A stretch of 64,000 nucleotides of DNA from an uncultured Flavobacteriaceae bacterium (GTDB taxonomy: Bacteria > Bacteroidota > Bacteroidia > Flavobacteriales > Flavobacteriaceae). The translations under genes were made by a program, and so were the position numbers. The notes below the pieces were generated by a model. That model saw only the letters and a program-made list of their open reading frames with translations, ran no database searches and was not told the origin of the DNA. Where the stretch lies: the NCBI GenBank assembly GCA_947494695.1, contig CANLWB010000005.1:1-64000 (forward strand), read 5' to 3'. Positions 17,717-25,400 of the stretch are shown here, piece by piece. Every line of letters begins with the position of its first letter. The first letter of the stretch is position 1.

Positions 17717-18127
17717 ATGAAAAATTTAAATATTCTTTTAATAGAAGACGACATGATCGAAGTTATGAAGTTAAACCGTGTGGTTGCTTCATTAGAATTA
17801 CCTCATAAGATCACCGAGGCCAACAATGGAGAGGAAGCTCTTAAAGTTTTGGAGCAAAAGGACAGATTGCCGGATATTATCTTATTAGATCTTAACATGC
17901 CAAAAATTAATGGGATCGAATTTTTATCCATTTTGAAAAATGATGAACGGATGAAATATATTCCAACCATCGTATTAACAACTTCAAGTAATCAAAAGGA
18001 TCTATTAGAGTGCTACAGAATAGGTATTGCAGGCTACGTCTTAAAGCCATTAAAATACGAAGACTACACATCAAAGTTAGAAAGACTGCTTTGTTATTGG
18101 AGCATTAATGAATTAATAAAAGTATAG
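17717..18127 (+). CDS. CheY-like single-domain response regulator (Rcp1 type)
   Basis: A 136-aa receiver-only protein. The acidic pair is Asp11-Asp12 in LLIEDD, the phosphoacceptor is Asp58 in IILLDLNMPKING, followed by Thr in IVLTTSS and Lys in YVLKPL; all catalytic residues are intact. It resembles the phytochrome-type Rcp1 regulators that partner hybrid or PAS-GAF kinases. It has no output domain, so it probably acts by protein contact or as a phosphate sink in a phosphorelay. The H-NOX gene begins 104 bp downstream and the kinase follows, so it is the likely partner. ATG 17717 chosen because the domain begins there. Preceded by LytTR-like site 1. Confidence 0.85.
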   Translation: MKNLNILLIEDDMIEVMKLNRVVASLELPHKITEANNGEEALKVLEQKDRLPDIILLDLNMPKINGIEFLSILKNDERMKYIPTIVLTTSSNQKDLLECYRIGIAGYVLKPLKYEDYTSKLERLLCYWSINELIKV

Positions 18128-18231
18128 GGAGTTCTCCATTTAAAATTTTTATCGTCCTGTATATCTTAGAGGGTATGGAAATGTCCTTTGAGATGAACCG
18201 GATAGGTTAGTATTACATAAATATAAAACAG

Positions 18232-18771
18232 ATGAAAGGTATCGTTTTTACAGAGTTTTTAGACTTAGTTGAAGATAAGTTTGGTTTAGAAATGGTTGAT
18301 GAAATCATAGAAAAATCAAATTTAGAATCTGGAGGTGTGTATACGGCTGTTGGAACTTACGCATTTTCTGAAATGTTACAACTGTTGCGACATTTAAGTA
18401 AGAATACAAATATTTCTATTGATAATTTACTTCTCGTGTATGCCGAGCATTTTTTTGATGTTTTAAAAAGGAATTATGGCGATCTGTTATCTAGATATAC
18501 CAACCCTATAGAGATGTTGTCGTCTATTGAAAATCATATCCATGTAGAAGTTAAAAAGATTTACCCCGAAGCCGAATTACCAACCTTTGAAGTTTTGGAA
18601 AAAACAGAAGATTCTCTTGTTATGGTTTACAAATCAAGTAGAGCCATGCATCATTTTGGGTTGGGGTTAATGAATAAAACATTCGAGTACTTTAAGGCTA
18701 AAGCTACTATAGAACTCGAAAAAATAAAAGAAGACGGTACAGAAGTTAAGTTTATGATTAATAAAAACTAA
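18232..18771 (+). CDS. H-NOX haem-based nitric-oxide sensor
   Basis: A 179-aa cytoplasmic haem protein of the H-NOX (HNOB) family. The proximal haem ligand is His102 in IENHIHVEV and the porphyrin-propionate motif Y-x-S-x-R is Tyr133-Ser135-Arg137, all at the canonical positions. There is no distal tyrosine near 140 (the sequence is AMHHFG), which in this family predicts NO binding and exclusion of O2. The gene overlaps the following histidine kinase by one base (TAATGA), the standard H-NOX/kinase pairing in which NO-bound H-NOX alters kinase autophosphorylation. Length is normal (about 180 aa). Confidence 0.93.
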   Translation: MKGIVFTEFLDLVEDKFGLEMVDEIIEKSNLESGGVYTAVGTYAFSEMLQLLRHLSKNTNISIDNLLLVYAEHFFDVLKRNYGDLLSRYTNPIEMLSSIENHIHVEVKKIYPEAELPTFEVLEKTEDSLVMVYKSSRAMHHFGLGLMNKTFEYFKAKATIELEKIKEDGTEVKFMINKN

Positions 18772-20855
18772 TGATAAAGAGTCAGGTTGACATAATGGAA
18801 CGTGCACTTGCTCGCGAAAGAGCAGCAAGAAAAGAGGCCGAAAGAATTCTGGAGAATAAATCTTTGCAGCTCTACAATACATCTCATGAATTAAAAGTAT
18901 CAAACCAAAAATTAGAAGAGCTTTTAGAAGAGAGAACATCTCAACTTCAAGGTGTTTTCGAAAATATTTACGATGCATACGTTATTATAGATTTAAATGG
19001 TAATGCATTAAAAATGAATAATGCCGCAACAGAGCTTTTTGGTTACGATATTAACAAGGAAACTCTCAATGTTATGAACCTATTACATAAAGAAGATGTT
19101 AAGTATGCATTTGATTCTTTTCAGCAACTCACAGAACAAGGCTTTTTTACCGATTTTACAACTAGGATTGTAACCAGAAACAAAGGTGTTAGATGGGTTC
19201 ATATTAATGCCAGTATCATTTTTAATAGACGAAAAATGCCTATTGGAGCTCAGGGAGTCGTTAGAGATATTACCGATGCCAAGTATACGGCAGAACTCAT
19301 GGAGCAACAAAAGAAAGAGTTAGATGTTATTGTAGAAAACTCATCTTTAGGTATTATTTTAATTCGAGATAAAAAAATTGTAAGAACCAATGAGGCCATT
19401 AAAAAACTATTGGGGTATTCTGAAAAAGAGCTGATAAAACTAACCATTGAAGATATTTCTTTTAAAGAAGAAATGGAGGAGTCTAAGAAATTCCTTATGA
19501 AGATAGAGGCTGGAAAAATAGATGAATACACTGTTACTAAACGTTATAAAAAGAAGAGTGGCTCGGTGGTCTGGGCAAGAACTAATGTAAGTGCTGTAAG
19601 GAATGGACAAGGAAAAGTAATGTTCTTGGTCGCTCATATTGAGGATATCACTGCCGAAAGAAAGAGTTCATTAATTATTGAAATGATTAATGATGTAGCA
19701 AAATCCATTCTGGGTAAGATGGATATTTATGAAATTGCATGGGAGATTGCCGATAATATTGCAGACTATTTAAATACAGATAATTGCACGATATATCTGG
19801 TAGATCAGGAACAAAAAACCTTGGAACAAATAGCAACATATAGTGAAAAGGTAGATATTAAAAAAGCGACATTTACAATAGGAGTGGGCGTAGCAGGAAC
19901 TGTGGCAAAAACAGGAAAAGCAGAAATTATTAAAAATACAGAATTAGAAGAGCGCTATGTGGCTAGAGGGGCAAATTTGTTATCAAAAATTGCGGTTCCA
20001 ATAATTAGTGATGGAGAAGTTATAGGAGTTATCGATTCTGAACACAGAAAGAGAAATTATTACACCAAAGAACATCAAAGTACACTTGAAAGTGTTGCCG
20101 GTTTAGTGGCTATGCAGTTTAAAAGTGCTATTAATTTAAGAGAGCGCCAATTGGCAGAATCCAAAAATAAGGAGCTTTTAGATGAATTGGGTAAAAGTAA
20201 TGAAGAACTACAGGAATATGCCCATATAGTGTCGCACGATTTAAAATCTCCATTACGCAGTATTAATACATTGGTTACCTGGATTAAAGAGGATACCAAA
20301 GGACAGTTGGATGAAACCAGTGTACAAAATTTTGGATTAATAGAATCTACCTTAGAGAAAATGGAGATGCTTATATCTGATGTTTTGATGTATTCAAGTG
20401 TTGGGACAAAAGATGAAGAAGGGCAAATGACAGATGTTAATGCTTTGTTAGAAGACTTAAAACAAATTTTGTACGTGCCAGAACATATTAGTATAGAGAT
20501 TCTAAAACCAATGCCCACTGTTCCGGGGGATAAGGTGAAACTTCAGCAGTTGTTTCAAAACTTAATAAGTAATGCTGTGAAGTTTAACGATAAGAAAAAT
20601 GGACGTATTGAAATTGGTTTCCATGAAGAACAATCGTTCTATCAATTTATGGTAAAGGATAACGGTATTGGTATTAAAAAAGAATATCATGATAAAATCT
20701 TCAAGATATTTCAATCCCTTAATGTTAGCAAAGATTCTACAGGAGTAGGGCTGTCTATAGTTAAAAAAATTGTTGACTTATATGGTGGAAATGTCTGGGT
20801 AGAAAGCACATTTGGGAAGGGGACCACGTTCTATTTTACATTATCCAAAGGGTGA
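18771..20855 (+). CDS. H-NOX-associated histidine kinase (coiled coil-PAS-PAS-GAF-HisKA-HATPase)
   Basis: A 694-aa soluble sensor kinase without transmembrane segments. It has an N-terminal coiled coil to about 60, then two PAS domains (about 60-175 and 180-300; the first ends PIGAQGVVRDITD, the second VAHIEDITAE), a GAF domain (about 310-455) and a second coiled coil. The dimerisation domain carries the phosphoacceptor His489 in VSHDLKSPLRS, and the ATPase domain shows N (NLISNAVKF), G1 (DNGIGI) and G2 (STGVGLSI) boxes. Coupling to the H-NOX gene makes NO the most likely primary input; PAS and GAF may add redox or ligand sensing. The kinase core is very like that of the kinase at 22454, suggesting shared phosphotransfer partners. 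A strong terminator follows. Confidence 0.92.
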   Translation: MIKSQVDIMERALARERAARKEAERILENKSLQLYNTSHELKVSNQKLEELLEERTSQLQGVFENIYDAYVIIDLNGNALKMNNAATELFGYDINKETLNVMNLLHKEDVKYAFDSFQQLTEQGFFTDFTTRIVTRNKGVRWVHINASIIFNRRKMPIGAQGVVRDITDAKYTAELMEQQKKELDVIVENSSLGIILIRDKKIVRTNEAIKKLLGYSEKELIKLTIEDISFKEEMEESKKFLMKIEAGKIDEYTVTKRYKKKSGSVVWARTNVSAVRNGQGKVMFLVAHIEDITAERKSSLIIEMINDVAKSILGKMDIYEIAWEIADNIADYLNTDNCTIYLVDQEQKTLEQIATYSEKVDIKKATFTIGVGVAGTVAKTGKAEIIKNTELEERYVARGANLLSKIAVPIISDGEVIGVIDSEHRKRNYYTKEHQSTLESVAGLVAMQFKSAINLRERQLAESKNKELLDELGKSNEELQEYAHIVSHDLKSPLRSINTLVTWIKEDTKGQLDETSVQNFGLIESTLEKMEMLISDVLMYSSVGTKDEEGQMTDVNALLEDLKQILYVPEHISIEILKPMPTVPGDKVKLQQLFQNLISNAVKFNDKKNGRIEIGFHEEQSFYQFMVKDNGIGIKKEYHDKIFKIFQSLNVSKDSTGVGLSIVKKIVDLYGGNVWVESTFGKGTTFYFTLSKG

Positions 20856-20929
20856 CTTCCGTGAAACAGCCATGTGAATTGGTATGAGCTTTACCAGAGA
20901 CTCAAATACTATAGTTAAATCTTTTTTTT

Positions 20930-20963
20930 TCTTACAAAAGCATCTTATTTTGTAAGATTTTTT
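20930..20963 (+). terminator. Strong intrinsic terminator after the H-NOX operon
   Basis: TCTTACAAAA (20930-20939) and TTTTGTAAGA (20948-20957) form a perfect 10-bp stem with an 8-nt loop, followed by six T. A T tract also precedes the stem, so it may work on both strands. The following 350 bp up to the FIST gene are AT-rich and hold no gene that I can see. Confidence 0.8.
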
Positions 20964-21219
20964 CATTTGTAAACACCATGTTTCTGTAAGGATTTATCAT
21001 ATAATGCTGCTATTTCTTATCTAAAACGTGAATATTTAGTGTGACGAGCTTAATTATCAATTCCTAATATATTTTGTTTTAAATAATAGGATTCAATGTA
21101 ATGTATTGCTATGTATTGTGTTATGTGCTAATTGTTTTTATTGGTTGATGATATAGAAATTAGTTAATAAAAAATCAGAAATTTTTTCCTACATAATTTG
21201 AAAATATTAAAAAAAATAT

Positions 21220-21269
21220 TACATTCGTTAAAACGTTCAAAAAACGTGATGAAATGCACATGTGTTTTG
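21220..21269 (+). promoter_or_regulatory. Weak LytTR-like half-site and -7-like box upstream of the FIST gene
   Basis: TACATTCGTTAAAAC (21220-21234) matches the window's best half-site ACCATTCGTCGACAC at 10 of 15 positions. TGTGTTTTG begins at 21261, exactly 41 bp later. A second half-site 21 bp away is not evident, so this may be a low-affinity site or chance. Confidence 0.3.
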
Positions 21270-21320
21270 AATAAAGTAAAATTGCATCTAAATAAGTTCA
21301 ATTTTTAAAAAAAAAGACAT

Positions 21321-22454
21321 ATGAAAATTACTCAACTAAAAAAGCACAAAGATCAAGAGTGGACATATCTGGGAGAGAAGCAGGATTTAACCAACCCGCT
21401 GGTTCTTGTATTTGGAAACCGGTTTATGCTGGAGTCACCATCAATTTGTGAGGAAATAAAAGATTTATTTCCCGATGGACATCTGGTGTTTGGCTCTACA
21501 AGTGGTGATATTACGGGGGAGTCTGTAGACGATGATAGTGTAACGATTACCGCAGTCGAGTTTGAAAAGAGTAAATTCCAGATAAAAACCAGTAATGTTT
21601 TAACATCAGATTTAGATAGTTATAAAACCGGTAAAGAACTTATAGAACAATTTCCATTAGAAGGACTAAAGTTTGTCTTTGTAGTATCGGAAGGCAGTTT
21701 AATTAATGGTAGTGAGTTGGCAAAAGGAATGAGTTCTGCTACAACCGAGAACCTTCTAATTACAGGAGGGTTATGTGGTGACGCAGCGCGTTTTGAGAAA
21801 ACGGTGGCGTCGTATAACGAAAACCCGAGGACTGGTGAGATTGTAGCGATTGGCTTTTATGGAGATACCATTGAGGCGACGTTCTCCATTCATGGCGGGT
21901 GGACGCCTTTTGGGCCAGAACGTGTGGTTACCAAATCTGAATCCAATGTGTTATATGAACTTGATAACCAGCCAGCGTTAGATTTGTATAAGAAATATTT
22001 AGGAGAGAAATCTAAAGATCTTCCGGCAGCGGCATTATTATATCCCTTGAACGTACAATCGACAGATGGCGAGGAATCTATTGTCCGAACCATTTTAAAT
22101 ATCAATGAAGAGGAAAATGCTATGATTTTGGCTGGAGATATAGAAGAGAATGACAAAGTACAGCTCATGATGACCAATATAGATAATATTGCAAATGCAT
22201 CAGAACGGGCAGCAAAACAAGCTCTAGAACTAAGAAAGACCAAACCAGAGCTAGCTATATTAGTGAGTTGTATTGGTAGGAAACTGGTTCTAGATCAACG
22301 TGTAGAAGAGGAAGTAGAAGAGGTTATAGAAGTTATTGGTGAAGACACAGCAGTTTGTGGTTTTTATTCTTATGGAGAAATAGCTCCTTTTCATGGATAT
22401 ATCTCATGCCAGCTACATAACCAAACCATGGCCATAACCTTAATTAGTGAATAA
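21321..22454 (+). CDS. FIST-domain sensor protein (NosP-like)
   Basis: A 377-aa cytoplasmic protein with the FIST_N domain (about 25-220; LVFGSTSGDI near 56, ENLLITGGLCGDAARF near 145) and FIST_C domain (about 225-365; LYPLNVQ..., CGFYSYGEIAPF near 345). FIST proteins are small-ligand sensors; the NosP subgroup binds haem and NO and is encoded beside a histidine kinase. Here the kinase gene overlaps by one base (TAATGA), followed by Hpt and response regulator genes, matching the NosP-NahK arrangement. Haem binding cannot be proven from sequence because the ligand motif is not fixed; amino-acid sensing is the alternative suggested for other FIST proteins. Confidence 0.85.
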   Translation: MKITQLKKHKDQEWTYLGEKQDLTNPLVLVFGNRFMLESPSICEEIKDLFPDGHLVFGSTSGDITGESVDDDSVTITAVEFEKSKFQIKTSNVLTSDLDSYKTGKELIEQFPLEGLKFVFVVSEGSLINGSELAKGMSSATTENLLITGGLCGDAARFEKTVASYNENPRTGEIVAIGFYGDTIEATFSIHGGWTPFGPERVVTKSESNVLYELDNQPALDLYKKYLGEKSKDLPAAALLYPLNVQSTDGEESIVRTILNINEEENAMILAGDIEENDKVQLMMTNIDNIANASERAAKQALELRKTKPELAILVSCIGRKLVLDQRVEEEVEEVIEVIGEDTAVCGFYSYGEIAPFHGYISCQLHNQTMAITLISE

Positions 22455-23497
22455 TGAACTCATTGCTTAAACGACAAATTCGAAAATATCTGGACGAAGC
22501 CCCATCGGAAAATGTAGAATTGAATGGCTTTGTCGATGCGATAAACAGATCTTATAACAATTTTGATGAGCAGTTTTCGATGCTTCAACGTTCTATGTCT
22601 ATTAGTTCCGAAGAATTGTATAATGTTAATAGAAGGCTACAAAAAGAATCGGAAGCCCAACAAAATGTTATTAATAAACTCATAGCGGTTATTGACACCC
22701 TTAAGTTTTATGAGTTGGAGAATGGACAGGCCGATATTTTGGAACTTGATGGTTTAAAACTCGTAGAGTTTATTGACAATCAAACTAAAGAAATTGTTGA
22801 GATGAATAAGCAAAGAGAAAAGCTTATGGAAGAGTTGGAATATCAAAATCAGGAACTTAGTGAATATGCTCATATGGTATCTCACGATTTGAAATCTCCA
22901 CTCCGAAGTATTGATACGCTTACGTCTTGGTTAAAAGGGGATTATGAAGATCAACTGGATGAAAATGGAAAAGAAAACTTAAGATTAATACGAACCAATG
23001 TTGGAAAAATGGATGCCCTAATTACGGGTATTTTAGAATACTCAACCATTGGAAAGACACAAATTGAGTTTTATGATGTGAACCTCAACGTTATATTAAA
23101 AGATATTTTAAGCATTATATCCAAACCCGATAATTTTACTATAAAAGTAGATAAACTACCTGTTGTACAAGGGGATAAATATAGGTTACAGCAGCTATTT
23201 CAGAACTTGATTGATAATGCGATCAAGTACAATGATAAAGAATATGGAGAAGTACATATTGGGGTAGAAGACCAGAAAGACTATTGGCAGTTTAGCGTAA
23301 AAGACAATGGCAAAGGCGTAGACAAAACGTACCATAAAAAAATCTTTGAGACGTTCGAAAAACTTGAAAATACTGCCGATTCAACAGGAATAGGATTATC
23401 CATAGTGAAAAAAATAGTTGATTTGTTTAAGGGGAAAGTTTGGATTGAGTCTGAAGTGGGGAAAGGAACCACATTTTATTTTACATTTAAAAAGTAA
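22454..23497 (+). CDS. Histidine kinase partner of the FIST protein (NahK-like)
   Basis: A 347-aa soluble kinase with no membrane segment. Residues 1-125 are mostly helical and coiled coil (SMLQRSMSISSEELYNVNRR), a region typical of kinases that take input from a separate sensor protein. The phosphoacceptor is His144 in VSHDLKSPLRS; the ATPase has N (NLIDNAIKYND), G1 (DNGKGV) and G2 (STGIGLSIVKK) boxes. Its catalytic core is strikingly similar to that of the H-NOX kinase 2 kb upstream. Followed after two bases by an Hpt gene, so phosphate probably passes through a relay, not by direct transfer. Confidence 0.9.
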   Translation: MNSLLKRQIRKYLDEAPSENVELNGFVDAINRSYNNFDEQFSMLQRSMSISSEELYNVNRRLQKESEAQQNVINKLIAVIDTLKFYELENGQADILELDGLKLVEFIDNQTKEIVEMNKQREKLMEELEYQNQELSEYAHMVSHDLKSPLRSIDTLTSWLKGDYEDQLDENGKENLRLIRTNVGKMDALITGILEYSTIGKTQIEFYDVNLNVILKDILSIISKPDNFTIKVDKLPVVQGDKYRLQQLFQNLIDNAIKYNDKEYGEVHIGVEDQKDYWQFSVKDNGKGVDKTYHKKIFETFEKLENTADSTGIGLSIVKKIVDLFKGKVWIESEVGKGTTFYFTFKK

Positions 23498-23499
23498 CT

Positions 23500-23817
23500 A
23501 TGGAACAACCTAACTTGTCATATATCGAAAGCATGTCTGGAGGAAACGAAGCCTTTGAAAAAAAAATAATAGGCATTATTAAGGTTGAATTTCCTGAAGA
23601 AAAACATGTCTATTTCGAGAATATCGGAGCGAATAACTTCAAGGCAGCCGCAGAGAATGTGCACAAGTTAAAACATAAGATTAGTATTTTAGGATTAGAG
23701 AGGAGTTATGCACTTGCAGATGATTTTGAAACCAATTTGAAAAATGAGAGTACTACTGGAAAAGATGAGTTTGATGCCATCTTACATCTGATGACAGATT
23801 TTTTAGAGACAATATAA
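23500..23817 (+). CDS. Hpt-domain phosphotransfer protein
   Basis: A 105-aa helical protein. The phosphotransfer motif is VHKLKHKISILGL with the active His at residue 55 and the conserved Lys three residues later, as in HPt four-helix bundles. No other domain is present. It lies between the kinase (2-bp gap) and the LytTR regulator (6-bp gap), so it probably shuttles phosphate from that kinase, and perhaps from the similar H-NOX kinase, to the receivers nearby. Confidence 0.88.
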   Translation: MEQPNLSYIESMSGGNEAFEKKIIGIIKVEFPEEKHVYFENIGANNFKAAAENVHKLKHKISILGLERSYALADDFETNLKNESTTGKDEFDAILHLMTDFLETI

Positions 23818-23823
23818 CCACCT

Positions 23824-24537
23824 ATGAATTGTATAATTATTGATGACGAAACTACCGCAAGAGCAATTATCATTCAGTTATGCTCAAATATTCCACGGGT
23901 AACTGTTCTTGAAGAGTTTTCCAATGCAATTCAAGCTATTAAATACTTAAATCAGAATGATGTTGACCTCATTCTTCTGGATATACACATGCCAGACTTT
24001 ACCGGGTTTGATTTTATACAAACTCTTAAAAACCCACCAAAGGTTGTTTTAATGACTTCCGATGCGAATTTGGCACTCGAAGCCTTTGAGTACGACTGTA
24101 TTGTAGATTATTTGGTAAAACCCATAACACTTCCACGCTTAGAAAAAGCCTTCCATAAAGCCGATCTTACCAGAATAAAGCGCGTGGAAAATGGAGTTTC
24201 AGTAAAAAAGAACACCTTATCCACAGGAAACGATCTGTACATCAATATAGATAGACGACTTATAAAGATTGATATTCCCAGTATATATTTGGTCGAAGCC
24301 AAAGGAGATTACATTCATGTAAAAACCGAAGACCAAAATTATACAGTACATTCTACACTAAAAAAGATTGAAGGGAAATTACCAGATTCATTATTTCTTA
24401 AAGTACATCGTTCCTACATTATCAATGTAAATAAAATTATAGATATAGAGGATAATAGCGTGCTTATTAAAAAAGATGTTATCCCTGTAAGTCGTTCGAA
24501 CAGGCCCGAACTCATGAAGCGACTAAACTTATTGTAA
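23824..24537 (+). CDS. LytTR-family response regulator
   Basis: A 237-aa DNA-binding response regulator. Receiver at 1-120 with Asp7-Asp8, phosphoacceptor Asp53 in LILLDIHMPDFTGF, Thr/Ser in VLMTSD and Lys in YLVKPI. The LytTR domain is at about 140-237 (IYLVEAKGDYIHVKTED, LKVHRSYIINVNKI, VSRSNRPELM), which reads direct-repeat sites spaced two helical turns apart. It is the terminal gene of the NosP-like operon and so its transcriptional output. The 21-bp-spaced AlgR-like half-sites found at several promoters in this window are natural candidates for its targets; this is inference. No obvious terminator follows. Confidence 0.92.
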   Translation: MNCIIIDDETTARAIIIQLCSNIPRVTVLEEFSNAIQAIKYLNQNDVDLILLDIHMPDFTGFDFIQTLKNPPKVVLMTSDANLALEAFEYDCIVDYLVKPITLPRLEKAFHKADLTRIKRVENGVSVKKNTLSTGNDLYINIDRRLIKIDIPSIYLVEAKGDYIHVKTEDQNYTVHSTLKKIEGKLPDSLFLKVHRSYIINVNKIIDIEDNSVLIKKDVIPVSRSNRPELMKRLNLL

Positions 24538-24764
24538 ATAGTTTCTATACAAGAATAATTCCGACCACTCTAAATTTAGTGATACCATCTTATTTTAAAG
24601 CTTAGATACATATGCTATACAACCTATATTAATTAAGTTAACAGTTAGATTTGGATGATTATGAGGTGACACGAGAACGAGATAAAGTTACTGTTTATCG
24701 ATGGTTTAAGCGATTCTTGGTGTTTTTAGAAATGCATAAATATGTAGTTGAACATCTATATGTT

Positions 24765-24834
24765 TCCATTTAACTATACTTGATTTACATCAAACGAAAA
24801 TAAAAAATCTGTGAGCTCATTAGAAGTAGATTTG
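24765..24834 (+). promoter_or_regulatory. Promoter of the small T9SS gene: LytTR-like site 6, perfect FNR-type box, -7 element
   Basis: TTGATTTACATCAA at 24780-24793 fits the FNR consensus TTGAT-N4-ATCAA at every position. It overlaps a pair of LytTR-like half-sites 21 bp apart, TCCATTTAACTATAC (24765-24779) and TACATCAAACGAAAA (24786-24800). TAGATTTG at 24827-24834 is an exact -7 element, starting 41 bp after the second half-site and 40.5 bp from the FNR-box centre. The rest of the 317-bp gap 24538-24854 has no convincing gene. Confidence 0.5.
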
Positions 24835-24854
24835 TAGTAGAAAACCATTGAATT

Positions 24855-25244
24855 ATGAAGAAACTACCACTACTAATAAGCATGATGATTACAGGTGTAA
24901 TTGGTGACTACTCTAGCTATAAACCTTTTGAAATATCAATTAGCAGTTTAGCCTTTAGCCATACATCACTTTTAGACCTGGAAGATGCGGTAATAGAGAA
25001 GCTCACACTTCAAAATTATCCAAATCCATTTACTACAAGTACCACTATTAAGCTTATAAAGGCTTCCGTATTTGTTAATATTAAAGTTGTTGATATGGTT
25101 GGAAGAATCGTTGGTACTCAACGGCTAGAACCAATAAACAAACAGGTCGTTTATAATGCCATGAATTTATCAAAAGGCATTTATAAGTACGTAATAAAAA
25201 ATGACTTTAATGAAAACTATTCCGGTGCCTTTGTTATCGAATAA
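24855..25244 (+). CDS. Very small T9SS-exported protein (type A sorting domain)
   Basis: A 129-aa protein starting with an export signal (KKLPLLISMMITGVIG) and ending in a typical T9SS type A C-terminal sorting domain: LQNYPNPFTTSTTIKL at 56-71, a beta-rich VNIKVVDMVGRIVG, then LSKGIYKYVIKND. Sorting domains are about 75-80 aa, so only about 35 residues lie between signal and sorting domain. It therefore seems to have almost no cargo; it could be a small surface peptide, an adaptor, or the remnant of a larger secreted protein. Its promoter has the same layout as that of the large T9SS gene downstream. Confidence 0.75.
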   Translation: MKKLPLLISMMITGVIGDYSSYKPFEISISSLAFSHTSLLDLEDAVIEKLTLQNYPNPFTTSTTIKLIKASVFVNIKVVDMVGRIVGTQRLEPINKQVVYNAMNLSKGIYKYVIKNDFNENYSGAFVIE

Positions 25245-25291
25245 CTATACCAAAAGATGCAACCATTTGGTGATATAGAACGAACTTTACA

Positions 25292-25382
25292 GCGTTTCAT
25301 CGATTAAAAATGTATTTTCGTCGACACTTTTTTTGAATTCACCGAAAAATATGAAGGAAAAATCCTTAATAATATAGATTTG
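25292..25382 (+). promoter_or_regulatory. LytTR-like site 3: three 21-bp-spaced half-sites and exact -7 box, upstream of the large T9SS gene
   Basis: Half-sites at 25292-25306, 25313-25327 and 25334-25348 carry TTCATCGA, TTCGTCGA and TTCACCGA in phase, each 21 bp after the last. TAGATTTG at 25375-25382 fits TAnnTTTG and starts exactly 41 bp after the start of the third half-site. The ATG follows 26 bp after the -7 start, a short leader as at 24855 and 31636. Confidence 0.62.
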
Positions 25383-25400
25383 TAATATAAATCAACTATC

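Noticed and set aside
24645-24772. Possible short coding remnant reading DYEVTRERDKVTVYRWFKRF in the gap before the small T9SS gene
   Set aside because: The frame is only about 45 codons, has no start codon or ribosome site, and the HTH resemblance is too weak to call a pseudogene.
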